Of a stretch of 51,484 nucleotides of DNA, positions 1-8,570 are shown piece after piece (the first letter of the stretch is position 1; each line of letters opens with the position of its first letter). The translations under genes were made by a program, and so were the position numbers. The notes under the pieces are model-generated. The model searched no databases and had not been told where the DNA came from. It worked only from the letters and a program-made list of their open reading frames with translations. This DNA comes from Crocinitomicaceae bacterium (lineage in GTDB: Bacteria; Bacteroidota; Bacteroidia; Flavobacteriales_D; Crocinitomicaceae): assembly GCA_014762645.1 (NCBI GenBank), contig JABURP010000030.1, positions 1 through 51,484 on the forward strand, given 5' to 3'.

Positions 1-1
1 T

Positions 2-703
2 GAACTGGGAGGAAAGAACCCCAACATCATCTGTGCTGATTGTGACTTTGACGCAGCCGTGTCTACTACAAGGCGTTCCAGCTTCGCAAATCAGGGGCTG
101 ATTTGCCTATGTGGGTCGCGCATATTTATCGAACGCCCCATCTATGAAAAATTTAAAAAAGCATTTGTAGAGAAGACTGAAAAGTCAAAAGTGTCATTTC
201 CGGAAGACCCTGAGGCAAAATTGGGTGCTGTTGTATCTAAATCTCACATGGAAAAAGTACTTTCTTATATAAAACTTGCTCAGGAAGAAGGCGGAACAAT
301 TTTGACGGGAGGAGAACAGGTTAAACTGGAAGGTGAATATGCAGAAGGTTTTTATTTACGCCCTACAATTATTGAAGGATTGAGTTATGATTGCCGGACG
401 AATCAGGAAGAGATCTTTGGTCCTGTCGTTACCATCACTCCTTTTGACACGGAAGAGGAAGCGCTAATGATGGCCAACTCCACCGAATATGGTCTTGCGG
501 CAACCGTATGGACCGAGAGTCTGAAAAAGGCGCACCGGGTTGCTGAACAGTTACAATCGGGAATAGTATGGGTCAATTCATGGTTGGTCCGTGATTTGCG
601 GACACCTTTTGGAGGAGTAAAAAACTCAGGAGTAGGTAGAGAAGGAGGATTTGAAGCTTTACGGTTCTTTACCGAACCTAAGAATATCTTTATTAAGAAC
701 TAA
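2..703 (+). CDS. Aldehyde dehydrogenase, C-terminal part (cut by window edge)
   Basis: This is the 3' part of an NAD(P)-dependent aldehyde dehydrogenase; the reading frame is already open at the first bases of the window (ELGGKNP...), so the start lies outside. Seen: the general-base glutamate motif ELGGK, the catalytic-cysteine motif NQGLICLCGSR followed by IFIE, and the late motif EEIFGPV, then the usual C-terminal block ending near PFGGVKNSGVGREGG. The cysteine context resembles the 2-aminomuconate / 2-hydroxymuconate semialdehyde dehydrogenase branch (ALDH8-like), which would suggest kynurenine or aromatic-ring catabolism, but the substrate is inference. The stop codon TAA overlaps by one base with the ATG of the protease gene that follows. 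The GTG at 59 is internal, not a real start. Confidence 0.9.
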   Translation, partial: ELGGKNPNIICADCDFDAAVSTTRRSSFANQGLICLCGSRIFIERPIYEKFKKAFVEKTEKSKVSFPEDPEAKLGAVVSKSHMEKVLSYIKLAQEEGGTILTGGEQVKLEGEYAEGFYLRPTIIEGLSYDCRTNQEEIFGPVVTITPFDTEEEALMMANSTEYGLAATVWTESLKKAHRVAEQLQSGIVWVNSWLVRDLRTPFGGVKNSGVGREGGFEALRFFTEPKNIFIKN

Positions 704-2787
704 TGAAGCAGACACTACTGGCCATTACCTTGCTGATTACCCTAAGTACATTGGGGCAAACCACACAAGTTGGCAAAACTTCTTATAGAATTGATCGGCT
801 GGTGCAACGTTACCATTATGAATCCAAACCCTTGGATGACTCCCTTTCACATTATGTTTTTCATGAATTTATAGATGTGATCGATCCCAGCGGTTATTAT
901 CTTCTCAAAAAGGATATCGAACAACTCAAAAAGTATGAGTTTGAAATAGATGATCAGATAAAAGAAAGTTCATCTGTATTCTTTGATGAATTGGCAGATA
1001 TCTATTACAAACGATTACTGGCTGCTGATTCACTGGTGGATGAAATCATGAGTAAGCCCTTTGATTTTGAAGTAAAAGAAAATTTGGTGTATGAAAATGA
1101 AGAAGTAAGTTTTTTAGAAGATTACCCGGCCTTAAAAGAACGTTGGCGATTATGGTTGAAGTCCAGTATTCTGGAAGAGTTATTTGATGGTGATTATCTT
1201 GAAAATCCCGTCACTGCACCACTTGACTCACTTAAGCTTATGCTTCCGGAGGCAAGCAAAACCGTTCAGGACTATGAGAAATTTGAAATCAGTTCGTATG
1301 TCAATCATCCTTCGGGGTATAAAAATTACCTGGCTACCTACTACCTGGATGTCATTGCGTCCTATTATGATCCACATACCACCTACTTTTCAAATATAGA
1401 CAAGGAACATTTTGAGGCAAGCCTGTCTAAAGACAATTATGCCTTTGGATTTTCTTTGCGAGAAGATGAAAAGGGTCAAATTCTGATTGCAGGTTTAACA
1501 CCGGGTGGATCTGCGTGGATGTCAAATGCAATAAATCAGGATGACGTCATACTCAAAGTTGAATTTGATAAAGGCAGACCTGTTGATGTTACACAATTGA
1601 GACTGGATGATCTCATGCTGATCTTTGAAAACACCAATTCAGAGCGACTAATCTTAACCCTGAAAAAAGCAAATGGAAGGGTAGAAGAGGTGGAACTGCT
1701 TAAATCTGAGATTTATGTGGATGATGATGTGATTAAAAGTGTCATCCTCCAGGGGGACAAGAAAATAGGCTACATTACCTTGCCAGACTTTTACACCGAT
1801 TGGGATCAAACAACAGGCCTGGGTTGTGCCAATGATGTGGCCAAGAATATTGTAAAGCTTAAACAAGAAGATATCGACGGGCTCATATTGGATTTACGAA
1901 ATAATGGCGGTGGATCTTTAAAAGAAGCCATTGATTTAGCAGGTATTTTTATAGACGCAGGTCCCATCACGATTGAACAAGGCAAGTATCGTGAACCGAA
2001 GAGCATTAAGGACATGAATCGTGGGGCCATATACCTGGGGCCATTAGTAATAATGGTAAATGGTTTAAGCGCATCTGCTTCGGAGTTATTCTCCGCTGCC
2101 ATGCAAGATTATAACCGCGCAATTATTGTTGGATCGAAGACCTATGGAAAATCCACCGGTCAAGTTGTGTTACCACTTGATCCTACCTACAGTCTGACAT
2201 TGGACAATATGGACGAAGTTGATGAAAGTTATGGCTATCTGAAGTTAACGCGAACTAAATTTTATCGTGTTACAAAAGAAACACACCAAAAAGAAGGCGT
2301 AGTGCCGGATATTGCGTTGAGGGATTATTATGAGCTATACGAATACTCCGAAGCATTGAATAAAATGGCACTGGAAAAAGATCAGGTGGACAAGAAGGTT
2401 TATTATACACCATTTGCAGAGTTTCCGGTATCAAAATTGCAATCCAACAGTAACTTTCGTATGGGGATGAACATTTTATATCAACAGATGTGTACAGTGA
2501 TGGATTCAATCAACAATTTCACCGCATATTACGAAAATTCACCATTAAACCTGGCTGATTATCAAGAAAATGAACGGATAATTACTAATTTGTATGATCA
2601 GTTATTCACCGAAGAATTAAATGTATCAGAACAGTTTGAAGTGATAAACAATAAGTTTGATGCCGAAATAATGAAGATCAATGAGTATCGTGCTGAGTTA
2701 AATAAGGAATACCTTGAGAATGTTAGCAAAGACTTGTATATTTCGGAAGCCTACAACGTGCTTGTAGATTATATTAACTCAAAATAA
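703..2787 (+). CDS. Tail-specific (C-terminal processing) periplasmic protease, S41 family
   Basis: This is a 694-residue exported serine protease of the Tsp/Prc type, which degrades or trims envelope proteins from their C termini. An N-terminal signal peptide (about residues 1-18, ending ...LGQ) is followed by the helical Prc N-terminal region, a PDZ domain (about 235-330) and the S41 catalytic domain. Visible catalytic features are LDLRNNGGG, the nucleophile motif SASASE (serine at about 458) and the lysine in TYGKSTGQ (about 483), spaced 25 residues apart as in E. coli Tsp. Length fits the long Prc class rather than short CtpA proteins. It begins on the stop codon of the aldehyde dehydrogenase gene (TAATG) and is followed 5 bases later by an exported protein gene, so the three probably share a transcript. 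Confidence 0.93.
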   Translation: MKQTLLAITLLITLSTLGQTTQVGKTSYRIDRLVQRYHYESKPLDDSLSHYVFHEFIDVIDPSGYYLLKKDIEQLKKYEFEIDDQIKESSSVFFDELADIYYKRLLAADSLVDEIMSKPFDFEVKENLVYENEEVSFLEDYPALKERWRLWLKSSILEELFDGDYLENPVTAPLDSLKLMLPEASKTVQDYEKFEISSYVNHPSGYKNYLATYYLDVIASYYDPHTTYFSNIDKEHFEASLSKDNYAFGFSLREDEKGQILIAGLTPGGSAWMSNAINQDDVILKVEFDKGRPVDVTQLRLDDLMLIFENTNSERLILTLKKANGRVEEVELLKSEIYVDDDVIKSVILQGDKKIGYITLPDFYTDWDQTTGLGCANDVAKNIVKLKQEDIDGLILDLRNNGGGSLKEAIDLAGIFIDAGPITIEQGKYREPKSIKDMNRGAIYLGPLVIMVNGLSASASELFSAAMQDYNRAIIVGSKTYGKSTGQVVLPLDPTYSLTLDNMDEVDESYGYLKLTRTKFYRVTKETHQKEGVVPDIALRDYYELYEYSEALNKMALEKDQVDKKVYYTPFAEFPVSKLQSNSNFRMGMNILYQQMCTVMDSINNFTAYYENSPLNLADYQENERIITNLYDQLFTEELNVSEQFEVINNKFDAEIMKINEYRAELNKEYLENVSKDLYISEAYNVLVDYINSK

Positions 2788-2792
2788 TAAAG

Positions 2793-3821
2793 ATGAAAAA
2801 GTTTGGAATACTAACCCTGTTACTTCTAGGAACTGGTATTTTGTTTGCCCAATATGAAGGGCCGGGACAATACCTGGATGCAATAGGCGAAAACTACAAA
2901 AACATTCAAAAAGAAATGTGGGATTACACCTCGGCTGCAGCTCATGGCAAAAATGCGCGAACTGTGGACAAGAAGCGTGTAAAACTGATTCAAACCACTA
3001 AAGAAGCCAAAAGCAAGGTGCGATCAATGAAAGGGTACGAAGGAAACACGGCCTATCGTGATTCTGTGGTTTCTTTTTTGAATATCTACTATTTGGTACT
3101 CACTCAGGATTATGCCAAAATTGTTGATATGGAAGATATTGCGGAGCAGTCTTATGACCTTATGGAGGCTTACATGTTGGCAAAAGAAGAGGCAAATAAT
3201 AAATTAACCGAGGCCTCAGAAATGTTAATTGCTGAGCAAAAGAAATTTGCCGAACAGTTTGATGTAGAGTTGGTCACGACCGAAGATGAGCTGAGTGAAA
3301 AGATGCGAGTTGCGGATGAGGTATATGACTACTACAATAAGCTCTACCTCATTTTCTTCAAAAGCTATGTTTCCGATATTTATTTGTCAGATGCAATTGC
3401 TAAGGGAGATGTTAGTGCTATTGAACAAAATAAAAGTGCGCTTTCAATGGCTTCCGCTGACGGGTTGAGTAAACTGAAGTCGGTAGAACCATTTAAGGGA
3501 GATAATAGTTTGGTGGCGGCGTGTCAGGATATTCTTAAATTTTACCAGGATGAAGCAGACAATCAGGTAGATAAGATCACAAATTATCTGATAAAAACGG
3601 AAAATTTTAATACGATAAAAGCTTCATTTGATCAAAAAAAGGAAAAAGATAGAACGCAGGAAGATATTGACCAATATAATAACGCGGTGAAAGAGGCAAA
3701 CGAAGCTGCCCAAACGTATAATTCCACCAATCAAACAATATTCGAAAACCGTAAGTCGAAGATAGCAGCCTGGAATGAAGCTGTGCAATCATTTACGGAT
3801 AAACACGTTCCGAAGAAATAA
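2793..3821 (+). CDS. Exported helical protein of unknown function
   Basis: This is a 342-residue protein with a clear signal peptide (MKKFGILTLLLLGTGILFAQ). The mature part is almost entirely predicted helix, rich in Glu, Lys, Ala and Tyr, with many short runs such as EAYMLAKEEANNKL; I see no catalytic motif. The layout loosely recalls LIC11966-type surface proteins known from Leptospira and Bacteroidota, but I cannot confirm this. It starts five bases after the Tsp-type protease and is probably its operon partner, so it could be a substrate, adaptor or unrelated envelope protein. A hairpin with a T run follows its stop codon. Confidence 0.8.
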   Translation: MKKFGILTLLLLGTGILFAQYEGPGQYLDAIGENYKNIQKEMWDYTSAAAHGKNARTVDKKRVKLIQTTKEAKSKVRSMKGYEGNTAYRDSVVSFLNIYYLVLTQDYAKIVDMEDIAEQSYDLMEAYMLAKEEANNKLTEASEMLIAEQKKFAEQFDVELVTTEDELSEKMRVADEVYDYYNKLYLIFFKSYVSDIYLSDAIAKGDVSAIEQNKSALSMASADGLSKLKSVEPFKGDNSLVAACQDILKFYQDEADNQVDKITNYLIKTENFNTIKASFDQKKEKDRTQEDIDQYNNAVKEANEAAQTYNSTNQTIFENRKSKIAAWNEAVQSFTDKHVPKK

Positions 3822-3828
3822 TAATTTG

Positions 3829-3860
3829 AACCCAGCTCTGCAGTTTCCAGGGCGGGTTTT
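3829..3860. terminator. Bidirectional intrinsic terminator
   Basis: A hairpin with arms AACCC(A)GCTCTG and CAGGGCGGGTT (one bulged A and one G-T pair), a 7-base loop and a following TTTT run sits between two convergent genes. It most clearly terminates the plus-strand protease/exported-protein transcript; on the minus strand the T run is weak. Confidence 0.6.
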
Positions 3861-4709
3861 CTATTTTAATTTAGAAAATACGCCATCAAAACTGGCGTAA
3901 GCACCGTGCCAACCGTCACAAGAGTGTTCTATTACAATGATCTGATCTTCTTCGCTTAAATCAAATTCAATATCACAAATTTCCCATTCTTCTTTTTCCT
4001 GAGAAAACCGGGCTTTATCACCTGTTATTTTTGCCACGCCACTCACTGATCCAACATGACCATTAGTTCCTGTGACGTCTATAAAAAATGCGAGAAACTC
4101 ATCATTGATTATGGCCACTTTTAACGCATCAGTGACTAAATCGTCATCTGTACCGTCTCCATTATAAAACATGATTTCATGTTCATAGCCGTATTCACCA
4201 AACTCTATAGCAATATTCATATCATCTGCCGAACCTCTATCCAGCAATTCAGAATGCAGTTCCTGTTGATCCTCTGAAGATGGTGAGGGTGCCCAAAATG
4301 AGTGTTCAGCATTACCAATAACAAATTCCATATATCCGGTTTCTTCTCCTTTATAGGATTCCGTCAGTTGATACAAACCGGTTTTTGGCGTGAACGTACC
4401 CTGAAGATCGAGGAATTTTTGATGCTTTACATAAAAATAATAGCCATCTACGGTAATAACTCCTTGATTATTAATAGGAGATTCTTTGAGCACCAGAATA
4501 GCTTGTTCCTGATAAGTTCCAATTTTTGCCGAAACAATTCGCTGAAAATCTACGCTATATTCTTCTTCATTGCTATTATCTGAAACAGCAGTAGTCGTAT
4601 CATTTTCTGTAGATTCATTAGTCTCATTCGTATCATTTTGCTCTGCTTCAGAACCAGTGCATGAAACCAATAGAATGCTAAAAATAAGGGGATAGAATAA
4701 TTGTTTCAT
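3861..4709 (-). CDS. Lipoprotein of unknown function
   Basis: This is a 282-residue predicted lipoprotein: a short hydrophobic signal ends in the lipobox LVSC with the lipidated cysteine near residue 17, followed by a low-complexity linker rich in Asp, Glu, Asn and Thr. The mature domain appears beta-rich and contains a calcium-loop-like stretch NGDGTDDD near its middle; whether it binds calcium is inference. I do not recognise the family. It is transcribed alone, with about 75 bases separating it from gldA upstream of the next gene on the same strand. A TATCTTCG stretch upstream of the start resembles the Bacteroidota -7 element with one mismatch. Confidence 0.8.
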   Translation of the reverse strand: MKQLFYPLIFSILLVSCTGSEAEQNDTNETNESTENDTTTAVSDNSNEEEYSVDFQRIVSAKIGTYQEQAILVLKESPINNQGVITVDGYYFYVKHQKFLDLQGTFTPKTGLYQLTESYKGEETGYMEFVIGNAEHSFWAPSPSSEDQQELHSELLDRGSADDMNIAIEFGEYGYEHEIMFYNGDGTDDDLVTDALKVAIINDEFLAFFIDVTGTNGHVGSVSGVAKITGDKARFSQEKEEWEICDIEFDLSEEDQIIVIEHSCDGWHGAYASFDGVFSKLK

Positions 4710-4786
4710 AATTGCTTAGTGTGAACTTTTCGAAGATACGAATTACTCTTTAAAGCTATTTGAAGCAGAATGAAAACGGAAGTGGG

Positions 4787-5692
4787 TTAATTGTTGGTCA
4801 ACTCCTTGAATACTTCTTCCATGCTTTTTTCTTCCAGTCTCATGGTTAAAGTCAGAAGGTTGTTTTGTTGTGCGTACTTGGCAATATCTGCCCGTATATC
4901 TCCTTTGGCCTCAATGAGCCACTGGTTACCTTCTATGTTCTTGATGTCCTGAGCACCCTTGATTTTTTTCAATTGGCTGCGCGATACTTCCTGGTCAAAT
5001 TCCACAAAAATGATCTTTTTCTCAACCACCTTTATGTGTTGCATTTGATCTGTTTTGTCATCTGCAACGATTATACCGTCTTTGATAATGATGACCCGAT
5101 CACAAATAGCTTCAACCTCTTGCATAATATGTGTGGACAGCATCACTGTTTTTGTTTTTCCAATGTTCTGAATAACTTGCCTGATTTCTACCAGTTGGTT
5201 GGGATCCAAACCTGAGGTGGGTTCATCCAGTATCAATACTTCCGGGTCATGAATTATGGCTTGCGCCAAACCTACACGTTGACGATAACCTTTGGATAGG
5301 GCACCAATTTTCTTGTTTTGCTCTTTTTCCAGGCCAACAAGCTTGATCATTTCAGCAACGCGTTCCTTTTTGTTTTTGAGTTTGTAAATACCTGCTACAA
5401 AATGCAAGTACTCCTTCACATACATATCAAGATAAAGCGGGTTGTTTTCTGGTAAGTATCCTACCTTCTTTTTAACCTCAATCGCATGTTCTTCAACATC
5501 TAAGCCACAAACCTTTACTTCACCTGCAGACATAGGAATAAAGCAGGTAATAATCTTCATCATGGTAGACTTTCCTGCGCCGTTCGGTCCTAGAAACCCA
5601 ACTATTTCACCGGATGAAATATCGAATGACACCCCACCGAGTGCAGCTTGTTCACCGTAATATTTGAAGACATTTTTAACCTGTATTGACAT
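4787..5692 (-). CDS. gldA: Gliding-motility ABC transporter ATP-binding protein GldA
   Basis: This is a 301-residue cytoplasmic ABC ATPase. Seen: Walker A GPNGAGKST, a degenerate signature (LSKGYRQRVGLAQ), Walker B LILDEPTSGLDP and the H-loop STHIMQE, followed by a C-terminal extension of about 80 residues as in the drug/Nod/Gld exporter group. The sequence style and length match GldA, which in Flavobacterium works with the permease GldF and the protein GldG in gliding or type IX secretion-related functions. GldF and GldG are not adjacent here, which is common in this phylum, so the assignment rests on family resemblance. It could also be another ABC-2 type exporter ATPase. The gene stands alone between a lipoprotein and the hutI pair. 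Confidence 0.8.
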   Translation of the reverse strand: MSIQVKNVFKYYGEQAALGGVSFDISSGEIVGFLGPNGAGKSTMMKIITCFIPMSAGEVKVCGLDVEEHAIEVKKKVGYLPENNPLYLDMYVKEYLHFVAGIYKLKNKKERVAEMIKLVGLEKEQNKKIGALSKGYRQRVGLAQAIIHDPEVLILDEPTSGLDPNQLVEIRQVIQNIGKTKTVMLSTHIMQEVEAICDRVIIIKDGIIVADDKTDQMQHIKVVEKKIIFVEFDQEVSRSQLKKIKGAQDIKNIEGNQWLIEAKGDIRADIAKYAQQNNLLTLTMRLEEKSMEEVFKELTNN

Positions 5693-5771
5693 CTGAGTAA
5701 AGACTTTTCAGGATTCGTTCACGAAAATAACGGATTTATTCGGGTTAATTACAGGCAGAACTTTAAAATAT

Positions 5772-5831
5772 GTGAAGAACTGATTGATCGGGACCAATTT
5801 TCAATATTGTTGGTTCTTCACTACTTTTTTT
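5772..5831. terminator. Terminator-like inverted repeat after the hutI operon
   Basis: Nine-base arms GTGAAGAAC (5772-5780) and GTTCTTCAC (5813-5821) enclose a 32-base loop. On the minus strand the structure begins directly at the stop codon of the small membrane protein and is followed by ATATTTTAAAG, so it probably ends the hutI transcript. The T-rich stretch at 5824-5831 would serve the other strand, where no gene needs it. Confidence 0.4.
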
Positions 5832-6009
5832 TATTCTTCCTTTTTTGTCGAAGATAAGATGAAATAAGAACGAATATAACACCAACAGAAATAAAGAGAA
5901 GATACATATCCCATGTTGAGAGTTTCTTTTCACTGAACCCGGACCACAAGTAAATTTGGATGAGAATAACACCTAAAACAAGTGCAATCAATATCTCCAA
6001 AAAGCGCAT
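5821..6009 (-). CDS. Small two-helix membrane protein
   Basis: This is a 62-residue protein with two hydrophobic segments (about residues 4-22 and 36-54), a short polar loop between them and a strongly basic C-terminal tail (RQKRKNKKK), giving an expected topology with the tail in the cytoplasm. I chose the ATG at 6009, which overlaps the TGA stop of hutI by one base (TGATG) and implies translational coupling; the GTG just upstream is an alternative. I do not recognise a family and its link to histidine catabolism is only positional. Confidence 0.65.
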   Translation of the reverse strand: MRFLEILIALVLGVILIQIYLWSGFSEKKLSTWDMYLLFISVGVIFVLISSYLRQKRKNKKK

Positions 6010-7244
6010 CACGCGATTATAGTTTGCTCAACCACATTTTCTCCAAACGAATACGGAATATATTCCAGAGATGGGATTTCTTTGGTAAGGATCAAATTAG
6101 CTTTTTTTCCTACAGTTATGGACCCCAGTTCGTCACCCAGTTCCATAGCATACGCACCATTTATGGTTGTTGCATTTAATGCTTCTGCAGGTGTTAACTT
6201 CATCTTTATGCAAGCCAAAGCATTGACAAATTGCATATTTCCACTTGGCGTGGATCCCGGATTAAAGTCAGTTGCCAGGGCACAAGCAATATTGTTATCC
6301 AATAATTTTCTTACTGGTGTATAAGGAATAGATAAGAAGAAAGAACAAGATGGCAATCCGGTAGCAATAGTACTTGAACCTTTTAGGGCTTCAATATCTT
6401 TTTCATCCAGTTCTTCCAGATGGTCTACAGAGACAGCATTGTGTTTTACGCCGATACCAACTCCACCCATGACAGAAAATTGATTGACATGGATCTTTGG
6501 TTTGAGTCCCGCTTTCACACCAGCTTCTAAAATACGATCGGTTTGTTCAGCTGTAAAATAATTCCGTTCGCAAAAAACATCAATGTATTCTGCAAGGTCT
6601 TCGCCTACCACTTTAGGAAGCATCTCATTAATAATAAGGTCTACGTAGGCATCCTGGTTTTCTTTGTATTCAGTAGGAAAGGCATGTGCACCCAGAAAAG
6701 TGGCCTTTATGGCTACATCAGATTGTTGTTTCAATTTTTTTACCACCCGGAGCATTTTGAGTTCAGCATCCACAGAAAGGCCATACCCACTTTTGATCTC
6801 AATGGCACCTGTCCCATAAGATTTTATAAGCTCCAGCCGCTTGAGTGCATCTTCTACCAATTGTTCTTCGGGCATGTCGGCTAATTTCCGGGCCGAATTA
6901 AGGATACCTCCACCTTTTTTACCGATCTCCTCATAAGAAAGGCCCTTGATCCTGTCAACAAACTCATCTTCACGGGTTTTGGCAAACACCAGGTGTGAAT
7001 GTGAATCACAGAAAGCCGGTAACACGTACTTCCCCTCAGCATCAATGACTTCCAGGTCATTCCAATCCGTAATTCCGGCCAGGTCTTCCATTTTTCCGTA
7101 CATGGAAATACGTCCGTCTTCAATCGCTAAAAAGGCGTTTTCAATAACCGTTAATTGATCCAGTTCTGACCCTTTTAATGGGCCATTGTTGTTTTCAAGA
7201 ACTCCGGCTAATCCTTTGATGTTTTTAATGAGAAGTTTGCTCAT
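6009..7244 (-). CDS. hutI: Imidazolonepropionase
   Basis: HutI hydrolyses 4-imidazolone-5-propanoate to N-formimino-L-glutamate, the third step of histidine degradation, in the cytoplasm. The protein has the amidohydrolase fold signs: the metal-binding pair in CDSHSHLVF (about His82, His84), the substrate-region motif EIKSGYGLS, a later metal histidine in KIHVNQFS, and the aspartate in ATDFNPGSTPS. I start it at the ATG at 7244 (MSKLLIKNIKG), giving 411 residues, the normal family length; an upstream extension of about 39 residues is open but unlike the family. No hutH, hutU or hutG is nearby. A CAACTTTG box lies only four bases before the ATG. Part of its 5' end is repeated at 8469-8536. Confidence 0.93.
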   Translation of the reverse strand: MSKLLIKNIKGLAGVLENNNGPLKGSELDQLTVIENAFLAIEDGRISMYGKMEDLAGITDWNDLEVIDAEGKYVLPAFCDSHSHLVFAKTREDEFVDRIKGLSYEEIGKKGGGILNSARKLADMPEEQLVEDALKRLELIKSYGTGAIEIKSGYGLSVDAELKMLRVVKKLKQQSDVAIKATFLGAHAFPTEYKENQDAYVDLIINEMLPKVVGEDLAEYIDVFCERNYFTAEQTDRILEAGVKAGLKPKIHVNQFSVMGGVGIGVKHNAVSVDHLEELDEKDIEALKGSSTIATGLPSCSFFLSIPYTPVRKLLDNNIACALATDFNPGSTPSGNMQFVNALACIKMKLTPAEALNATTINGAYAMELGDELGSITVGKKANLILTKEIPSLEYIPYSFGENVVEQTIIA

Positions 7245-7265
7245 AGTGCAAAGTTGGGAATAATT
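7198..7265. repeat. Direct repeat, copy 1 (hutI 5' end and upstream region)
   Basis: This 68-base segment covers the first 15 codons of hutI, its start codon and about 20 upstream bases. It matches 8469-8536 in the same orientation with 59 of 68 bases identical by eye, including a perfect 32-base block (7198-7229). The two copies bracket the lipoprotein gene at 7300-8466. Confidence 0.9.
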
Positions 7266-7299
7266 TTCATCTTTGTTTGATTGTGTAAAAATGTACAAC

Positions 7300-8466
7300 A
7301 TGAAATATTCAACAATTATATTGATAAGTTTATTTTTCCTGTCTTGTGGAGGAAGTGACACAAATGATAATACGAATGATGATCATGAACTTGTAACCTC
7401 TGAGCAGACAGTTGATATGCTTAATTTTTCGCAACCGGACTCATTGATAGAGATGTATAGAACCATTAGGAAATCAACGTTACAGAATTCAACTGAAGTG
7501 CATATTTCAGGTAGTTTGTATTTCCAAAATGATGATGTATATATCATCAATTTCAGTGAATTGTGGAATATAGAGAGTTATGACTTTGCTCTTGTGTTTG
7601 GCACCAAAGAAAAAGTTAATGAGTTAGTAGGTGAAGAAAATGTATTTAGTGATATAGTGGAACTCTTTGAACGTCATTCTGACAAAGATTACTCCCTTTA
7701 TCGGGGCAACTTTGAAGAGGCTCCTCCTTATGATATTGGTGGTCATCCAATATTTAAAAATGTAGAATGTATTGCTTATAGAAGTTCAATTGATTGCAAA
7801 AAGAGAATCTTTGGTTTGAACAATACCGACTTGTTTGAACTAAAAGCGACGGCATATACTATGGGGGAAGTGGGAATATGCGAAGATATAATTGGGTATA
7901 GGGAGAATTTTATTTTAGGTGAGGACCCAAAGGATATTCTTGTTGAAGTTGTAGACAATAAATACAAAAATATGGACGATTGCCAGGTAGAGTGTTCTAT
8001 TCGATATACAAAATTAATTGATGATTATTGGGACAGTAAAAGCTATGCTCATAATATTTTTATCACCAACGTTTACGATAATCCAACTTATCAGGAAATA
8101 AGCTCATTGATATTTTACCCGATTGAAGAAATAGATGGAGATTCAGTAATTACAACCGAAGTGATGAGTTTCTCAGAATATACAATAATGGATGAGAAAA
8201 CTGGGGTATACATAACTTTTCAAACCTCAGATGCCTTTGTTTCACATATTTTATTCGAAGTGGTAAAGTTGGATGATTTCACGTATCTTTTATACACACG
8301 TGAAGCTATGATTTCGGCAGAGCCCAACGAAAGAATTGAACTTAACCCAGTACAAATTAAACAAAATCCTACCCGGAAGGACATGTTTCAGGTTCTATTT
8401 TATAATGATGTCCAATGGTATACGACTACGAAAGATAAGTATCCTGTCCTTACAGAGCATGGTTAG
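7300..8466 (+). CDS. Lipoprotein of unknown function, bracketed by direct repeats
   Basis: This is a 388-residue predicted lipoprotein: MKYSTIILISLFFLSCGG gives a typical signal and lipobox (cysteine at about residue 16), followed by an Asp/Asn/Thr linker. I start at the ATG at 7300; an upstream TTG at 7273 would add residues before the signal peptide. The mature domain has several cysteines spread over residues 140-220 and no motif I recognise. It is divergent from hutI and convergent with recJ. The gene and its promoter region lie exactly between two direct copies of the hutI 5' end (7198-7265 and 8469-8536); the second copy begins three bases after the stop codon. This suggests it arrived by duplication or insertion and could be lost by recombination between the copies. 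A CATCTTTG box at 7268-7275 may be its -7 element. Confidence 0.8.
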   Translation: MKYSTIILISLFFLSCGGSDTNDNTNDDHELVTSEQTVDMLNFSQPDSLIEMYRTIRKSTLQNSTEVHISGSLYFQNDDVYIINFSELWNIESYDFALVFGTKEKVNELVGEENVFSDIVELFERHSDKDYSLYRGNFEEAPPYDIGGHPIFKNVECIAYRSSIDCKKRIFGLNNTDLFELKATAYTMGEVGICEDIIGYRENFILGEDPKDILVEVVDNKYKNMDDCQVECSIRYTKLIDDYWDSKSYAHNIFITNVYDNPTYQEISSLIFYPIEEIDGDSVITTEVMSFSEYTIMDEKTGVYITFQTSDAFVSHILFEVVKLDDFTYLLYTREAMISAEPNERIELNPVQIKQNPTRKDMFQVLFYNDVQWYTTTKDKYPVLTEHG

Positions 8467-8468
8467 TT

Positions 8469-8536
8469 AGAACTCCGGCTAATCCTTTGATGTTTTTAAT
8501 TAGAAGGTTCCCCATGTAGCAAAATTGCGAATAATT
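8469..8536 (-). pseudogene. Fossil of hutI 5' end (direct repeat, copy 2)
   Basis: Read on the minus strand, this keeps an ATG at 8515 and the codons for MGNLLIKNIKGLAGVL, which match the hutI N terminus MSKLLIKNIKGLAGVL except at residues 2 and 3. After that the homology ends. Nine substitutions against the copy at 7198-7265, most of them around and upstream of the start codon, show that it is decaying or diverging. It is too short to encode an enzyme. Confidence 0.85.
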
Positions 8537-8568
8537 GAAGAAAGGAGGTGAAATATCCTGTTTTTCTT
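8537..8568. terminator. Weak hairpin between convergent genes
   Basis: GAAGAAA and TTTCTTC can pair, with an inner AGG/CCT, just after the recJ stop codon on the minus strand. It has an internal loop and no clean T run, so a terminator role for recJ is only possible. Confidence 0.25.
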
Positions 8569-8570
8569 CT

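Noticed and set aside
5763-5972. Overlapping minus-strand reading frame of 69 codons at the same place as the small membrane protein
   Set aside because: The frame at 5821-6009 couples to the hutI stop codon and gives a sensible two-helix protein; the other frame runs through the terminator-like hairpin.
7245-7361. N-terminal extension of hutI (39 extra codons)
   Set aside because: The extension overlaps the promoter and start of the divergent lipoprotein gene and would exceed the family length.
8537-8568. Remnant of a 16S rRNA gene end
   Set aside because: Only 13 bases match the typical 16S 3' tail and no further rRNA sequence is adjacent.
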